NCBI RefSeq assembly: GCF_009718825.1
Contig: NZ_WNHB01000015.1
Span: 1 to 64,000 of the forward strand
DNA length: 64,000 bases
Source of the DNA: Terrilactibacillus tamarindi
GTDB lineage: Bacteria > Bacillota > Bacilli > Bacillales > Sporolactobacillaceae
Direction of reading: 5' to 3'
Shown here: in pieces, positions 54,937 to 63,305 of the stretch
Layout of the letters: every line of letters starts with the position of its first letter
Numbering within the stretch: position 1 is the stretch's first letter
The notes under the pieces: model-generated
Databases searched by the model: none
What the model was told of the DNA's origin: nothing
The model's input: the letters and a program-made list of their open reading frames with translations, nothing else
Translations under genes and position numbers: made by a program

Positions 54937-56034
54937 ATGAAAGAGCAAACAAATAGGAAATCAATTAAGCAGACGCTTTATGATGATTTAATGAGTGGTA
55001 TTCGATCCATGATCCCTTTTGTCGCTGGTGGCGGTATTTTAATTGCCGTGTCTTTCTTATTCGGTATTAACGCTACAAAACCTGGTAGCTCAGAATTTAA
55101 TCAATTTGCAAAAATGTTATACGATATTGGTCATGAACATGCCTTTTTACTTATGCTTCCGGTCTTTGCAGGTTTTATCGCAAGCGCTATTGCAGGAAAA
55201 ACAGCTTTAGCACCAGGTATGATTGGTGGATTAATTGCTCATTCAACAGGGAGTAGTTTTTTCGGAGGAATTATTGCAGGATTCCTTGCTGGTTACAGCA
55301 TTAGGGGTCTAGACATTCTCTTCAAAAAATTCCCTTCTAGTTTGGAAAGCCTTAAAAATGTCTTGATTTTTCCGGTTATTAGTACCTTTTTCGTTGGAGC
55401 TATCATGTTCACTGTTGTTGCAGGACCCATGAGTTGGTTAAATTCGACACTAACAAGTGGATTAAATAGTCTTGGAACCAGTAATCTAGCTCTAGTTGGT
55501 GCCGTGCTTGGTCTGATGATGGCCGTTGACCTTGGTGGTCCAGTTAATAAAATCGCTTATACATTTGGTCTTGCCATGATTGCACAAGGAAACTATTACC
55601 CTATGGCCGCCATAATGGCTGCTGGTCTCGTACCACCACTTGCTGTTGCACTATCAACAACACTCTTTAAATCAAAATTTACGATTGATGAACGAACACA
55701 AGGAAAAACGTATTATTTGCTTGGTGCAAGTTTTATCACAGAAAGCTGTATGCCAGTTGCTTTAGCAGATCCGCTTCGCATTATTCCGTCAGTCATGATT
55801 GGATCAGGTATCACCGGAGCTTTAACCATGCTGTTCCAAATTAAACTGCCTGCTCCTCACGGGGGACTCTTTGTTATTCCTGTCATTGACGGTGGTCTTA
55901 TGCCGAAGCTATTATTCTTATCAACTATTTTAATTGGAACTATTGTAAGCGCTATTTTAATTGGTCTATTAAAAAAAGCCAAACAGACTGAAAAAGCTGT
56001 GGCAAAAGATGATTTAATTTTAAAAAAAGCATAA
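54937..56034 (+). CDS. Fructose-type PTS system IIC component (stand-alone)
   Basis: A 365-aa membrane protein of the fructose/mannitol PTS IIC family. MSGIRSMIPFVAGGGILIAVSF-like N-terminus, GFIASAIAGKTALAPGMIGG, AVDLGGPVNKIAYTFG and ITESCMPVALADPLRIIPSVMIG are typical; the last is the sugar-binding loop (TE...P..DPLR.IP). No IIA or IIB domain is attached or encoded in the operon, so phosphorylation would need partner proteins from elsewhere, or the protein may transport without phosphorylation. The ATG at 54937 follows AGGTGG. The longer open frame upstream is low-complexity DNA. Confidence 0.88.
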   Translation: MKEQTNRKSIKQTLYDDLMSGIRSMIPFVAGGGILIAVSFLFGINATKPGSSEFNQFAKMLYDIGHEHAFLLMLPVFAGFIASAIAGKTALAPGMIGGLIAHSTGSSFFGGIIAGFLAGYSIRGLDILFKKFPSSLESLKNVLIFPVISTFFVGAIMFTVVAGPMSWLNSTLTSGLNSLGTSNLALVGAVLGLMMAVDLGGPVNKIAYTFGLAMIAQGNYYPMAAIMAAGLVPPLAVALSTTLFKSKFTIDERTQGKTYYLLGASFITESCMPVALADPLRIIPSVMIGSGITGALTMLFQIKLPAPHGGLFVIPVIDGGLMPKLLFLSTILIGTIVSAILIGLLKKAKQTEKAVAKDDLILKKA

Positions 56035-56053
56035 CTGAAACGCGGTGGATCAT

Positions 56054-57076
56054 ATGAAGAAAAAAGAAGACCATATCACCATTGCAGACATTGCTAAAAA
56101 AGCAAATGTCTCTAAAACAACCATTTCAAGATATTTGAACGATAAATATGAATATATGTCTAATGAGACACGAGAGAAGATTTCAGCCATTATTAAAAAA
56201 ACGAATTACCGTCCCAACAAATTTGCTCAAGGCTTGAAATCAAAGAAAAGTCATTTTATAGGGATATCCTTAGCAGATATCGGGAATCCCTACTCCGCTC
56301 TCATGTTAAAAGGCGTCAATGATTATTGTAAAAAAAATCATTTTCATATGGTCATAACAAATGCAGATAACGATCAAGTAACTGAGAAACAGAACATTGA
56401 ATCTCTTATTGACACAAATGTCGAGGGTCTACTTATTAATGCTACGGGTTATAACCAGTCCCTTCTCGACCAATTAATAGATCAAGGAGTCCCTGTTGTA
56501 TTACTAGACCGTTCAACCGAAAATAAAGTTTGTGATGCAGTAACAACAAATGATGCGGTCGTTATGCAATCACTTCTTGAGCATCTTATCACAAATGGCT
56601 TTAAATCATTTATTTATATCACCGAAAACATCCAAAAAATCAGTACCCGTTTCATTAGACAGTCATGCTTTCATCACTTTATATCTCACAATGACGAAAT
56701 TCATGGTAAGTCTTATACCGTTGATATCAATAAGAAAGCAGACATCAAAACAATCATTGAACGGGAATATAAAGATCATAAAAATGAACAACCCGTGATT
56801 ATTGCTGCGAACGGTGAAGTCCTTCAGGTAATCTTTGAATGTTTATATACGTTAGACTTAGCCATTCCAAATCAAATGGGTCTGTGTGGTTTTGGCGACC
56901 CCAACTGGACTAAATTGACCCATCCTAGCATTACTGTCATAGATCAAAATGCCTTTGCCATTGGCCAAAAAGCGATTGAATGCCTCGCCCTTCGATTAAC
57001 GGGTGATAGACATCTACCAGAACATTTTGAGATACCAGGTACATTATTGATACGTCAATCAACGAAACGAATGTAA
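56054..57076 (+). CDS. LacI-family regulator (KdgR-like)
   Basis: A 340-aa regulator with an N-terminal HTH (ITIADIAKKANVSKTTISRYL) and hinge (NKFAQGLKSKKS), then a sugar-binding domain (FIGISLADIGNPYSALMLKG). The NDKYEYMSNETREKI segment after the HTH resembles B. subtilis KdgR, the repressor of ketodeoxygluconate genes. It lies 19 bp behind the IIC gene and ahead of a KdgK-like kinase, and AAACCGGTTT operators precede the operon, so it is the probable local repressor. ATG 56054 follows GGTGG. Confidence 0.87.
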   Translation: MKKKEDHITIADIAKKANVSKTTISRYLNDKYEYMSNETREKISAIIKKTNYRPNKFAQGLKSKKSHFIGISLADIGNPYSALMLKGVNDYCKKNHFHMVITNADNDQVTEKQNIESLIDTNVEGLLINATGYNQSLLDQLIDQGVPVVLLDRSTENKVCDAVTTNDAVVMQSLLEHLITNGFKSFIYITENIQKISTRFIRQSCFHHFISHNDEIHGKSYTVDINKKADIKTIIEREYKDHKNEQPVIIAANGEVLQVIFECLYTLDLAIPNQMGLCGFGDPNWTKLTHPSITVIDQNAFAIGQKAIECLALRLTGDRHLPEHFEIPGTLLIRQSTKRM

Positions 57077-57135
57077 TCATGTGTAACAACTGTTTCTTTA
57101 TATTTGCGATACCCAATATTCCAAGGAGAAGGGAA

Positions 57136-57153
57136 ATGAGCAATCATGAGTGA
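57136..57153 (+). CDS. Five-codon mini-ORF overlapping the kinase start
   Basis: An ATG at 57136 with an ideal AAGGAG 8 nt upstream encodes only MSNHE before TGA at 57151-57153; the kinase ATG (57146) lies inside it in another frame. The good RBS belongs to this mini-ORF, not to the kinase, so translational coupling or a start-region sequence error is possible. Confidence 0.35.
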   Translation: MSNHE

Positions 57154-58102
57154 AATTATTACAATGGGTGAAGCGATGGCTATGTTTGTGGCTGATGATG
57201 AAGCACCATTAAGTCAAGTTAATCATTTTACAAAATATCTAGCCGGTGCAGAAGTCAATGTCGCGATCGGGGTCTCAAGACTCGGTCATACCATATCCTA
57301 CCTCAGTCAAGTCGGCCGCGATCCTTTTGGTGAGTATATTCAATACATGTTAGAAAAAGAGCATATCTCGACAGACTTCATTAAGGTCAACGATGAGCGC
57401 CCAACTGGATTTCAAATGAAAAATAAAACAAGTACTACAGATCCAGAGGTTGTTTATTTTAGAAAAAATACAGCCGCATCAACGATTGATCCAGCATTTA
57501 TAAACCAAATGGACTTCTCTGATGCAAAAATACTTCACGTCACGGGTATTTTTCCTGCATTAAGTGATGAAACGTTTGAAGCAACTCTTCAAGCCATTCA
57601 AAAAGCAATAGAAAATCAGATGCTTGTGACTTTTGATCCCAATCTTCGACCTACTTTATGGAAAAGTGAAGAAGAAATGGTTCATAAAATCAATCTTCTC
57701 GCTGAAAAATGTGATGTTTTCATGCCTGGTTTTAAAGAGGCAAAGCATCTAACAGGATTAACTACAAAAGAGGAAATAGCCAATCATTACTTAGCCAAAG
57801 GCATTAAAAAAATCATTATAAAATTAGGTACAACAGGTTCCTATATGAGAGATCACGACAGTGAAACTTTTGTAAAAAGTTTTACTGTACAGCCAGTTGA
57901 CACGGTGGGTGCAGGAGATGGTTTTGCGGTAGGTATTCTCACTGGATTACTAGAAGAACTAAGTCCCTCTGCCCTTCTAACACGCGCCAATGCCATCGGA
58001 GCTATCCAAGTAACACATCTTAGCGATAATGAAGGATTACCAACGAGAGAAGAGCTAGATCACTTTATTGCCTCTTATCAAAAAAGGAGTGAACTCATTT
58101 GA
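57146..58102 (+). CDS. PfkB-family sugar kinase (KdgK-like)
   Basis: A 318-aa ribokinase-family enzyme. The N-terminal GEAMAMFVADDEAPL and AGAEVNVAIGVSRLGH resemble 2-keto-3-deoxygluconate kinase, as does PTGFQMKNKT; the second signature VDTVGAGDGFAVGIL carries the catalytic Asp. A PTS IIC and HPS/PHI enzymes surround it, but no KDPG aldolase is encoded, so KDG itself is not certain to be the substrate. The start at 57146 lies inside a short ORF with the better RBS. The stop overlaps the hxlA start (TTGA). Confidence 0.83.
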   Translation: MSEIITMGEAMAMFVADDEAPLSQVNHFTKYLAGAEVNVAIGVSRLGHTISYLSQVGRDPFGEYIQYMLEKEHISTDFIKVNDERPTGFQMKNKTSTTDPEVVYFRKNTAASTIDPAFINQMDFSDAKILHVTGIFPALSDETFEATLQAIQKAIENQMLVTFDPNLRPTLWKSEEEMVHKINLLAEKCDVFMPGFKEAKHLTGLTTKEEIANHYLAKGIKKIIIKLGTTGSYMRDHDSETFVKSFTVQPVDTVGAGDGFAVGILTGLLEELSPSALLTRANAIGAIQVTHLSDNEGLPTREELDHFIASYQKRSELI

Positions 58103-58719
58103 AATTACAAGTTGCCATTGATCGTGTAGATCGTGAAAAAGCGCTGTCTATTATCAACAAAGTTACACCTCATGCGGATATCATTGAAATAGGCACCTCG
58201 TTAATTAAAGATTTTGGATTGAAGCACTTAGATCAGATCATTCATTCAAATCACCAAGCCCTCCTTCTTGGAGATATTAAAACAAATGATGAAGGAGAAT
58301 ATGAATTCATACAAGGCTATAAAGTAGGATTTGATATTCTTACCGCAATGGGAAGTTCATCTTATGAAACATTAAATAAATGCTATCACGTTTCCAAAGA
58401 ATATGGAAAAGACATGATGATCGATCTTCTCGAATGTACCGATGAAAAAATTAAGACAATCGCCTCTTTTCCTGACGCTATTTACTGCTTGCACACTTCC
58501 ATTGATAAAGAAAAGAATCAAAACCCGGCTCAAGACATCAAAGCCTTTAAAGAAAAATACCCACAAATTAAGCGAATTGCCGTTGCTGGGGGGATCACAC
58601 TTGAAGAACTTCCTTCTATTAAAGAAGCAGGACCCGAAATTGTGATTGTTGGCTCTGGAATTACAAAGGCCAATGATATGACGAATCAAGTTAAAATTTA
58701 CAAGGAGGCATTATTATGA
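58099..58719 (+). CDS. hxlA: 3-hexulose-6-phosphate synthase family protein
   Basis: A 206-aa orotidine-decarboxylase-fold protein close to B. subtilis HxlA. LQVAIDRVDREKALSII, DIIEIGTSLIKDFGL, the metal-binding GDIKTNDEGEYEF (D-x-K-x-x-D) and AVAGGITLEELPSI...EIVIVGSGIT follow the family pattern. HPS condenses formaldehyde with ribulose 5-phosphate; close relatives are 3-keto-L-gulonate 6-phosphate decarboxylases. The start is TTG at 58099, 9 nt behind GGAG, and overlaps the kinase stop. It is paired with hxlB, overlapping by 4 nt. Confidence 0.85.
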   Translation: MKLQVAIDRVDREKALSIINKVTPHADIIEIGTSLIKDFGLKHLDQIIHSNHQALLLGDIKTNDEGEYEFIQGYKVGFDILTAMGSSSYETLNKCYHVSKEYGKDMMIDLLECTDEKIKTIASFPDAIYCLHTSIDKEKNQNPAQDIKAFKEKYPQIKRIAVAGGITLEELPSIKEAGPEIVIVGSGITKANDMTNQVKIYKEALL

Positions 58720-59258
58720 GAGTCATTGATCAAATTGTAAACGAAATTCAAGGAGTTATTGAGAAGTTTGATGAGTCTTCATTAGACGACGTCATGTCTT
58801 ATCTTTCAAAAGACCGTCGTATTTTTGTAGATGGTGAGGGTCGGAGCGGATTCCAAGCACGAAGTTTTGCCATGCGCTTGATGCATATTGGCTACCAGCC
58901 CTATGTCATGGGGGAAACTGTTACACCTTCTCTTAAAGAAAAGGACGTATTTGTAGCTATATCAGGCTCAGGAAAAACAAAAAATACGGTATCCAATGCC
59001 GAAGCCGCAAAGAAATTAGGTTTAACCGTGATTGGCGTGACAAGTAAATTAGATTCACCACTCGCCCAATTATCAGATGCCGTCATTTTAGTTCCTGGTG
59101 TGACGAAAGGCGATAAAAGCGGTAAATCCATCCAACTTCTCAGCTCCCTGTTCGATCAAGCGGTTCACATCGTCCTCGATGACCTTTGCCTACGTCTCAG
59201 TCGTCGTGACCATGTATCGAATGAACAAGCCGCGGCTAATCATATTAATGTTGAGTAA
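58716..59258 (+). CDS. hxlB: 6-phospho-3-hexuloisomerase
   Basis: A 180-aa SIS-domain isomerase like B. subtilis HxlB (185 aa). FVDGEGRSGFQARSFAMRLMHIG and VAISGSGKTKNTVSNAEAAKKLG are the two SIS signatures, and ETVTPSLKEKD lies between them. It converts 3-hexulose 6-phosphate to fructose 6-phosphate. The ATG overlaps the hxlA stop (ATGA). Together with hxlA it may detoxify formaldehyde, or run in reverse to make ribulose 5-phosphate. In this PTS-linked operon it may instead process a sugar phosphate. The operon ends in a strong terminator. Confidence 0.92.
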   Translation: MRVIDQIVNEIQGVIEKFDESSLDDVMSYLSKDRRIFVDGEGRSGFQARSFAMRLMHIGYQPYVMGETVTPSLKEKDVFVAISGSGKTKNTVSNAEAAKKLGLTVIGVTSKLDSPLAQLSDAVILVPGVTKGDKSGKSIQLLSSLFDQAVHIVLDDLCLRLSRRDHVSNEQAAANHINVE

Positions 59259-59271
59259 TAGTTAATAGTAG

Positions 59272-59323
59272 AAAAAACTCAAGATCATTCTCTCTAATTA
59301 GAGGATGATCTTGAGTTTTTTTA
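59272..59323. terminator. Bidirectional terminator
   Basis: AAAAAACTCAAGATCAT (59272-59288) pairs perfectly with its complement and ends in seven T residues; A/T runs stand on both sides, so it can serve both hxlB and the convergent ABC operon. Confidence 0.92.
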
Positions 59324-59351
59324 TTTCGACAAATTTCGTGCTATTTCGGGC

Positions 59352-59416
59352 GGTGACAGGCACCCGGCACACAGGCACCTGGCACACGGCACTGGCACCC
59401 GCGGCACACGGCACCC
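59352..59416 (-). repeat. REP-like element J with ggcac microrepeats
   Basis: GGTGACAGGCACC (59352-59364) is the reverse REP palindrome, followed by several ggcacc/ggcaca variants to 59416. It is GC-rich and resembles element I. It ends 7 bp from the ATPase stop codon. Confidence 0.75.
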
Positions 59417-59422
59417 ACCCAT

Positions 59423-60406
59423 CTAATACAGATGACATGCCACAACCCGTTCCCCATCTACCTTTTTTAATTCCGGGGCTACTTTAGCACACTTATCCAT
59501 AGCAAATGGACATCTCGAACGAAATCGACAACCTTCCCCAATATCAAGTGGACTTGGTAACTCACCTTGAATAAGATCTCCCCCCAAGTCTTGTTTTTGA
59601 TCGGGATCTGCAACAGGAATGGCTGAAAGTAACGCTTTCGTGTAGGGGTGAAGCGGCTCCTTATAAAGCTCTTCACTCGTTGAAACTTCGACTAGTTGAC
59701 CTAAATACATGACCCCTACTCGATCAGATATGTGACGTACCATAGATAAATCATGTGCAATAAAGAGATAGGTTAATCCAAACTCTTTTTGTAAATCTTC
59801 AAGTAAATTAATCACCTGCGCTTGGATGGATACGTCTAAAGCTGATATCGCTTCATCACATAAAATAAAATCGGGTTGTATAGCTAGTGCTCTAGCAATC
59901 CCTATACGTTGACGCTGACCGCCACTGAATTCACTTGGGTATTTATTCATATCTTCTTCTTTAAATCCAACTTTTATTAGGATAGCTTTAATCATGTTCA
60001 GGCGATCCTTTTTTGGAAAGTTTGTATGAATTTCAAGAGGTTCATCGATAATCTCTGCTACAGTCATGTTCGGGTTAAGTGAAGAATAAGGGTCCTGGAA
60101 TATCGCTTGAATTCTTTTCTGAAAAGGTTTTAACGCTTTAGACTTCAGATTTTCAATATTTGTCCCATCAAAAATAATTTCACCATCTGTGACATCGTAT
60201 AATCTACAAATCATTCGTCCTAATGTTGATTTTCCGCAACCGGATTCTCCTACAAGACCAAATGTTTCACCTTTTTTTATCGTAAATGTGACATCATCCA
60301 CAGCTTTAAGCATTTGTTTCTTTTTTCTTGCTTTAAAGCCTTTCACAGGAAAATACTTCTTCAAATGCTTGATTTCAATCAAAGCCTTTACATTTGATGT
60401 ACTCAT
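59423..60406 (-). CDS. Oligopeptide/dipeptide-type ABC transporter ATPase (OppF-like)
   Basis: A 327-aa ATPase. Walker [14 protein letters not shown] (about residue 54), Q-loop AIFQDPYSSLNPNMTV, signature FSGGQRQRIGIARAL, Walker B FILCDEAISALD, H-loop FIAHDLSMVRH. The C-terminal oligo_HPY tail RCPFAMDKCAKVAPELKKVDGERVVACHLY is typical of OppF/DppF (cysteine-rich, 4Fe-4S-like). The ATG overlaps the OppD-type stop by one base (TAATG). It is the last gene of the operon. Confidence 0.93.
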   Translation of the reverse strand: MSTSNVKALIEIKHLKKYFPVKGFKARKKKQMLKAVDDVTFTIKKGETFGLVGESGCGKSTLGRMICRLYDVTDGEIIFDGTNIENLKSKALKPFQKRIQAIFQDPYSSLNPNMTVAEIIDEPLEIHTNFPKKDRLNMIKAILIKVGFKEEDMNKYPSEFSGGQRQRIGIARALAIQPDFILCDEAISALDVSIQAQVINLLEDLQKEFGLTYLFIAHDLSMVRHISDRVGVMYLGQLVEVSTSEELYKEPLHPYTKALLSAIPVADPDQKQDLGGDLIQGELPSPLDIGEGCRFRSRCPFAMDKCAKVAPELKKVDGERVVACHLY

Positions 60407-61392
60407 TAACTATTCACCTCTTCAGATAAAAAACATGCACTCTGTTGTGTTGAAGATACTTGTCTAGAATGGGGAACCTCTTGGAAGCAGCGTTCAAAAG
60501 CTTTTTTACATCGAGGGGCAAACGGACACTCTTTAGGCAATTTATTCAGTGAAGGGGCTGTCCCTTCAATGACTTTAAGTTTCTGTTTCTGTGAATTTTC
60601 ATGTCTCGGTATAGAATCTAATAGTGCTTGTGTATAAGGATGTTGAGGACGATGAAAAATATCTTGTACGGTCCCTTCCTCCATAACCATTCCGGCATAC
60701 ATGACGACAATGCGATGACATAAACTTGCTACAACACCGAGATCGTGAGTGATCAGTACGACAGACATACCATTTTCTTCTTGCAGTTTCTTTAAAAGGC
60801 GCAAGATTTGAGCCTGAATCGTTACATCAAGAGCCGTTGTAGGTTCGTCAGCAATAAGTAATTTCGGTTGAGAAGCAAGAGCCATCGCAATTAACACTCT
60901 TTGACGCATTCCACCACTAAATTCATGAGGGTATTGACCCACCCTTGTTTCCGGTGAAGGAATACCGACTTGTCCAAGCAGATGAATTGCTTCTAGTTTA
61001 GCTTCCTTTTTCCTAAAACCTCTTATACGCATCAGTAATTCAACAATATGAGCCCCCACTTTTTTTAATGGATTCAACGCCGTCATTGGATCTTGAAAAA
61101 TCATCGCAATATCTTTTCCGCGAATACGTTGATACTCTTTGTGTGTTAAACTTTCAAGATGTTTGTTTTCCAATAAAATCTCACCTTGATCAATTTTCGC
61201 AGAATCAGGGAGAATGCCTAAGACCGACTTCATGAGAAGACTTTTGCCACTCCCTGATTCGCCAACAAGACCGAGGATTTCACCTTTTTTCACATTCAAA
61301 TTAATGCCGCGAATGGCTTTTAATTGCTCTTTGGGTGTATAGAATGTCGTGTGTAAATCATTAATCTGAAGGATCGATTCACTTATTGTCAT
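60406..61392 (-). CDS. Oligopeptide/dipeptide-type ABC transporter ATPase (OppD-like)
   Basis: A 328-aa ATPase with Walker A GESGSGKSLLMKS (about residue 42), Q-loop MIFQDPMTALNPL, signature FSGGMRQRVLIAMAL, Walker B LLIADEPTTALD and H-loop LITHDLGVVAS. The C-terminal CPFAPRCKKAFERC region is the OppD/DppD cysteine cluster. It acts as the heterodimer partner of the OppF-type ATPase directly downstream, with translational overlap. Confidence 0.93.
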   Translation of the reverse strand: MTISESILQINDLHTTFYTPKEQLKAIRGINLNVKKGEILGLVGESGSGKSLLMKSVLGILPDSAKIDQGEILLENKHLESLTHKEYQRIRGKDIAMIFQDPMTALNPLKKVGAHIVELLMRIRGFRKKEAKLEAIHLLGQVGIPSPETRVGQYPHEFSGGMRQRVLIAMALASQPKLLIADEPTTALDVTIQAQILRLLKKLQEENGMSVVLITHDLGVVASLCHRIVVMYAGMVMEEGTVQDIFHRPQHPYTQALLDSIPRHENSQKQKLKVIEGTAPSLNKLPKECPFAPRCKKAFERCFQEVPHSRQVSSTQQSACFLSEEVNS

Positions 61393-61401
61393 GATTAACT
61401 T

Positions 61402-62241
61402 TCACCCCTTTTTTACCGTCATAGTTCGAAAAATATCGCCCAATTTATTAAATGAAAAAACCGTACAAATGATTAGGATGCCTGGAATGATCGCCATATA
61501 TGGGGCATTTCCCAGTGTACTTTGAGCGTCTTGAAGCATACTTCCCCAGGAAGACAATGGCTGCTGAACACCCAATCCTAAGAAACTTAAAGCAGACTCC
61601 ATCATAATGGCATTCGCAATACTAATCGTTGATGAGACGATAAATGTCGGCAAAACCCCTGGAATAATATGTTTCATAATGATTTTTCTAAATGATTGTC
61701 CTGATAATTTTGCATAAAGCACGTACTCTCTTTCTTTTATTGTTAGTGTCTCTGCACGAACAAGACGAGCCGTTCGCATCCACGTAAATAAACCAATGAC
61801 GAGAATAATAGCTTTTAATCCTGGGGTTAAATAAATACTGACAACCGTCACTAGAATCATCCAAGGAATAGAAGATAGAATATCGACAAACCTCATGAGG
61901 ATATTGTCGATCACACCGCCAAAATAGCCACTAGTCGCACCAATAATAACCCCTAAACTTGTTGAAATAACCATAGATAGTAGACCTACGAGAAGAGAAA
62001 TACGCCCGCCAAATAACGCTCTCGTAAAATAATCACGTCCAAGATCATCTGTTCCAAAAAGGTGATGTAAACTCGGGGGCTGAAGGGCCTCACCAACATT
62101 AACCGCGTTCGGTGAATATGGTAAAAGAAAAGCAAAAATGGATAACGAAACAATGAGAACGAGAAAGCCAATGGCAAATAGATACGATTTATGTGCTTTA
62201 CATTCTTTTTTTATTGTTTCTATGTGACGATGGTTAAACAT
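61402..62241 (-). CDS. Oligopeptide/dipeptide-type ABC transporter permease (OppC-like)
   Basis: A 279-aa permease with six membrane segments. FGTDDLGRDYFTRALFGGRISLLVG is the OppC/DppC N-terminal signature, and the EAA-type loop YAKLSGQSFRKIIMKHIIPGVLP is present. The gene lies 7 bp behind the OppB-type gene and 9 bp before the OppD-type ATPase. Confidence 0.92.
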   Translation of the reverse strand: MFNHRHIETIKKECKAHKSYLFAIGFLVLIVSLSIFAFLLPYSPNAVNVGEALQPPSLHHLFGTDDLGRDYFTRALFGGRISLLVGLLSMVISTSLGVIIGATSGYFGGVIDNILMRFVDILSSIPWMILVTVVSIYLTPGLKAIILVIGLFTWMRTARLVRAETLTIKEREYVLYAKLSGQSFRKIIMKHIIPGVLPTFIVSSTISIANAIMMESALSFLGLGVQQPLSSWGSMLQDAQSTLGNAPYMAIIPGILIICTVFSFNKLGDIFRTMTVKKG

Positions 62242-62248
62242 CCTCGGG

Positions 62249-63202
62249 TCACCTCATTTCTTTAATTCTTGGATCGATAATTGAATATAATATATCAGAA
62301 AATAAGTTCCCGATAATAACTAAACTTGAGGATAGAAGCATAATAGCCATTACAACCGGGTAATCAAATCCTTTAATGGCTTTTATAAAATAAGGACCGA
62401 TGCCAGCAAGGCCAAACACTGTTTCAGTGATAACTGCTCCCGTAACAAGCATCGGTAGAGTCATCCCTATATTTGTAATAATCGGAAGCATGACATTTCT
62501 AAGCACATGCTTAAACAATATTTGCCCTTTCGAATTGCCATAGGCTTCTTGGACAAGTACATAGTCTTCAGTTAATTGTCCCATTGTCGATGAACGAACA
62601 TAACGAATTAATTCTGGAAGAAAGGCAAACATTAACGTTACACATGGCAAAACAAGATGATGAACTAAATCAACAAATGAATGTTCTTGACCAAGTGAAT
62701 GTGTCCCGAGAATGGGAAACCATCCTAATCTATAACCAAATAAAAAAATCAAAACCATAGCTAACCAGAAAGTAGGAACGGCAATGCCAATTGAACTAAA
62801 ACTATCAATACATTTATCTAGAAATCTACCTTTGTTTGCCCCTGCAATGAGTCCTAGCGTAATGGCAATGACGAGCGCCAATAGATACGCTGGAATAACG
62901 AGCATCATAGTATTAGGAATTCTAGCAAGAAGGTCATGAGAAATACTCTCATGTGTTACAATGGAATAACCAAAATTCCCACTTAAGGTCCCTTTCATCC
63001 ACTCGAAATATTGGACATAGGCAGGTTGATCTAGCCCATATTTATGTTTTAATAATTGAATGGTTTCATGTGACATAGTTGGGGTTGTAATTGAATCAAT
63101 TGCATCATATGGTGCTAACTGTATAAGTGCAAAACTAATAATTGAAATAATAACCAATAGAGGAATTGCTTGAGCAATTCTTTTAACAATATAGGTTACC
63201 AA
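62249..63202 (-). CDS. Oligopeptide/dipeptide-type ABC transporter permease (OppB-like)
   Basis: A 317-aa permease with six membrane segments. It starts VTYIVKRIAQAIPLLVIISIISFALIQLAPYD (typical of OppB/DppB, where the PGDP motif is replaced here by APYD), then LGLDQP-like KYGLDQPAYVQYFEWM. The EAA loop VQEAYGNSKGQILFKHVLRNVMLPI is conserved. It forms the channel with the OppC-type permease. A stem-loop at 63257-63285 separates it from the binding-protein gene. Confidence 0.92.
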   Translation of the reverse strand: MVTYIVKRIAQAIPLLVIISIISFALIQLAPYDAIDSITTPTMSHETIQLLKHKYGLDQPAYVQYFEWMKGTLSGNFGYSIVTHESISHDLLARIPNTMMLVIPAYLLALVIAITLGLIAGANKGRFLDKCIDSFSSIGIAVPTFWLAMVLIFLFGYRLGWFPILGTHSLGQEHSFVDLVHHLVLPCVTLMFAFLPELIRYVRSSTMGQLTEDYVLVQEAYGNSKGQILFKHVLRNVMLPIITNIGMTLPMLVTGAVITETVFGLAGIGPYFIKAIKGFDYPVVMAIMLLSSSLVIIGNLFSDILYSIIDPRIKEMR

Positions 63203-63256
63203 GCCTCACCACTCCTTCGCCCTTCCGTTTCTTTGTTATCTTCTTAAAAAGAAAGG

Positions 63257-63285
63257 AACGGTAAACAGTTTACCTGTTTACCGTT
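63257..63285. terminator. Stem-loop between binding protein and permease genes
   Basis: AACGGTAAACAG (63257-63268) pairs perfectly with CTGTTTACCGTT (63274-63285). It is followed on the minus strand by a weak T-rich tail. Such hairpins often make the binding protein more abundant than the permeases. Confidence 0.65.
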
Positions 63286-63305
63286 ATCCCTTTATTCAAA
63301 ATATC

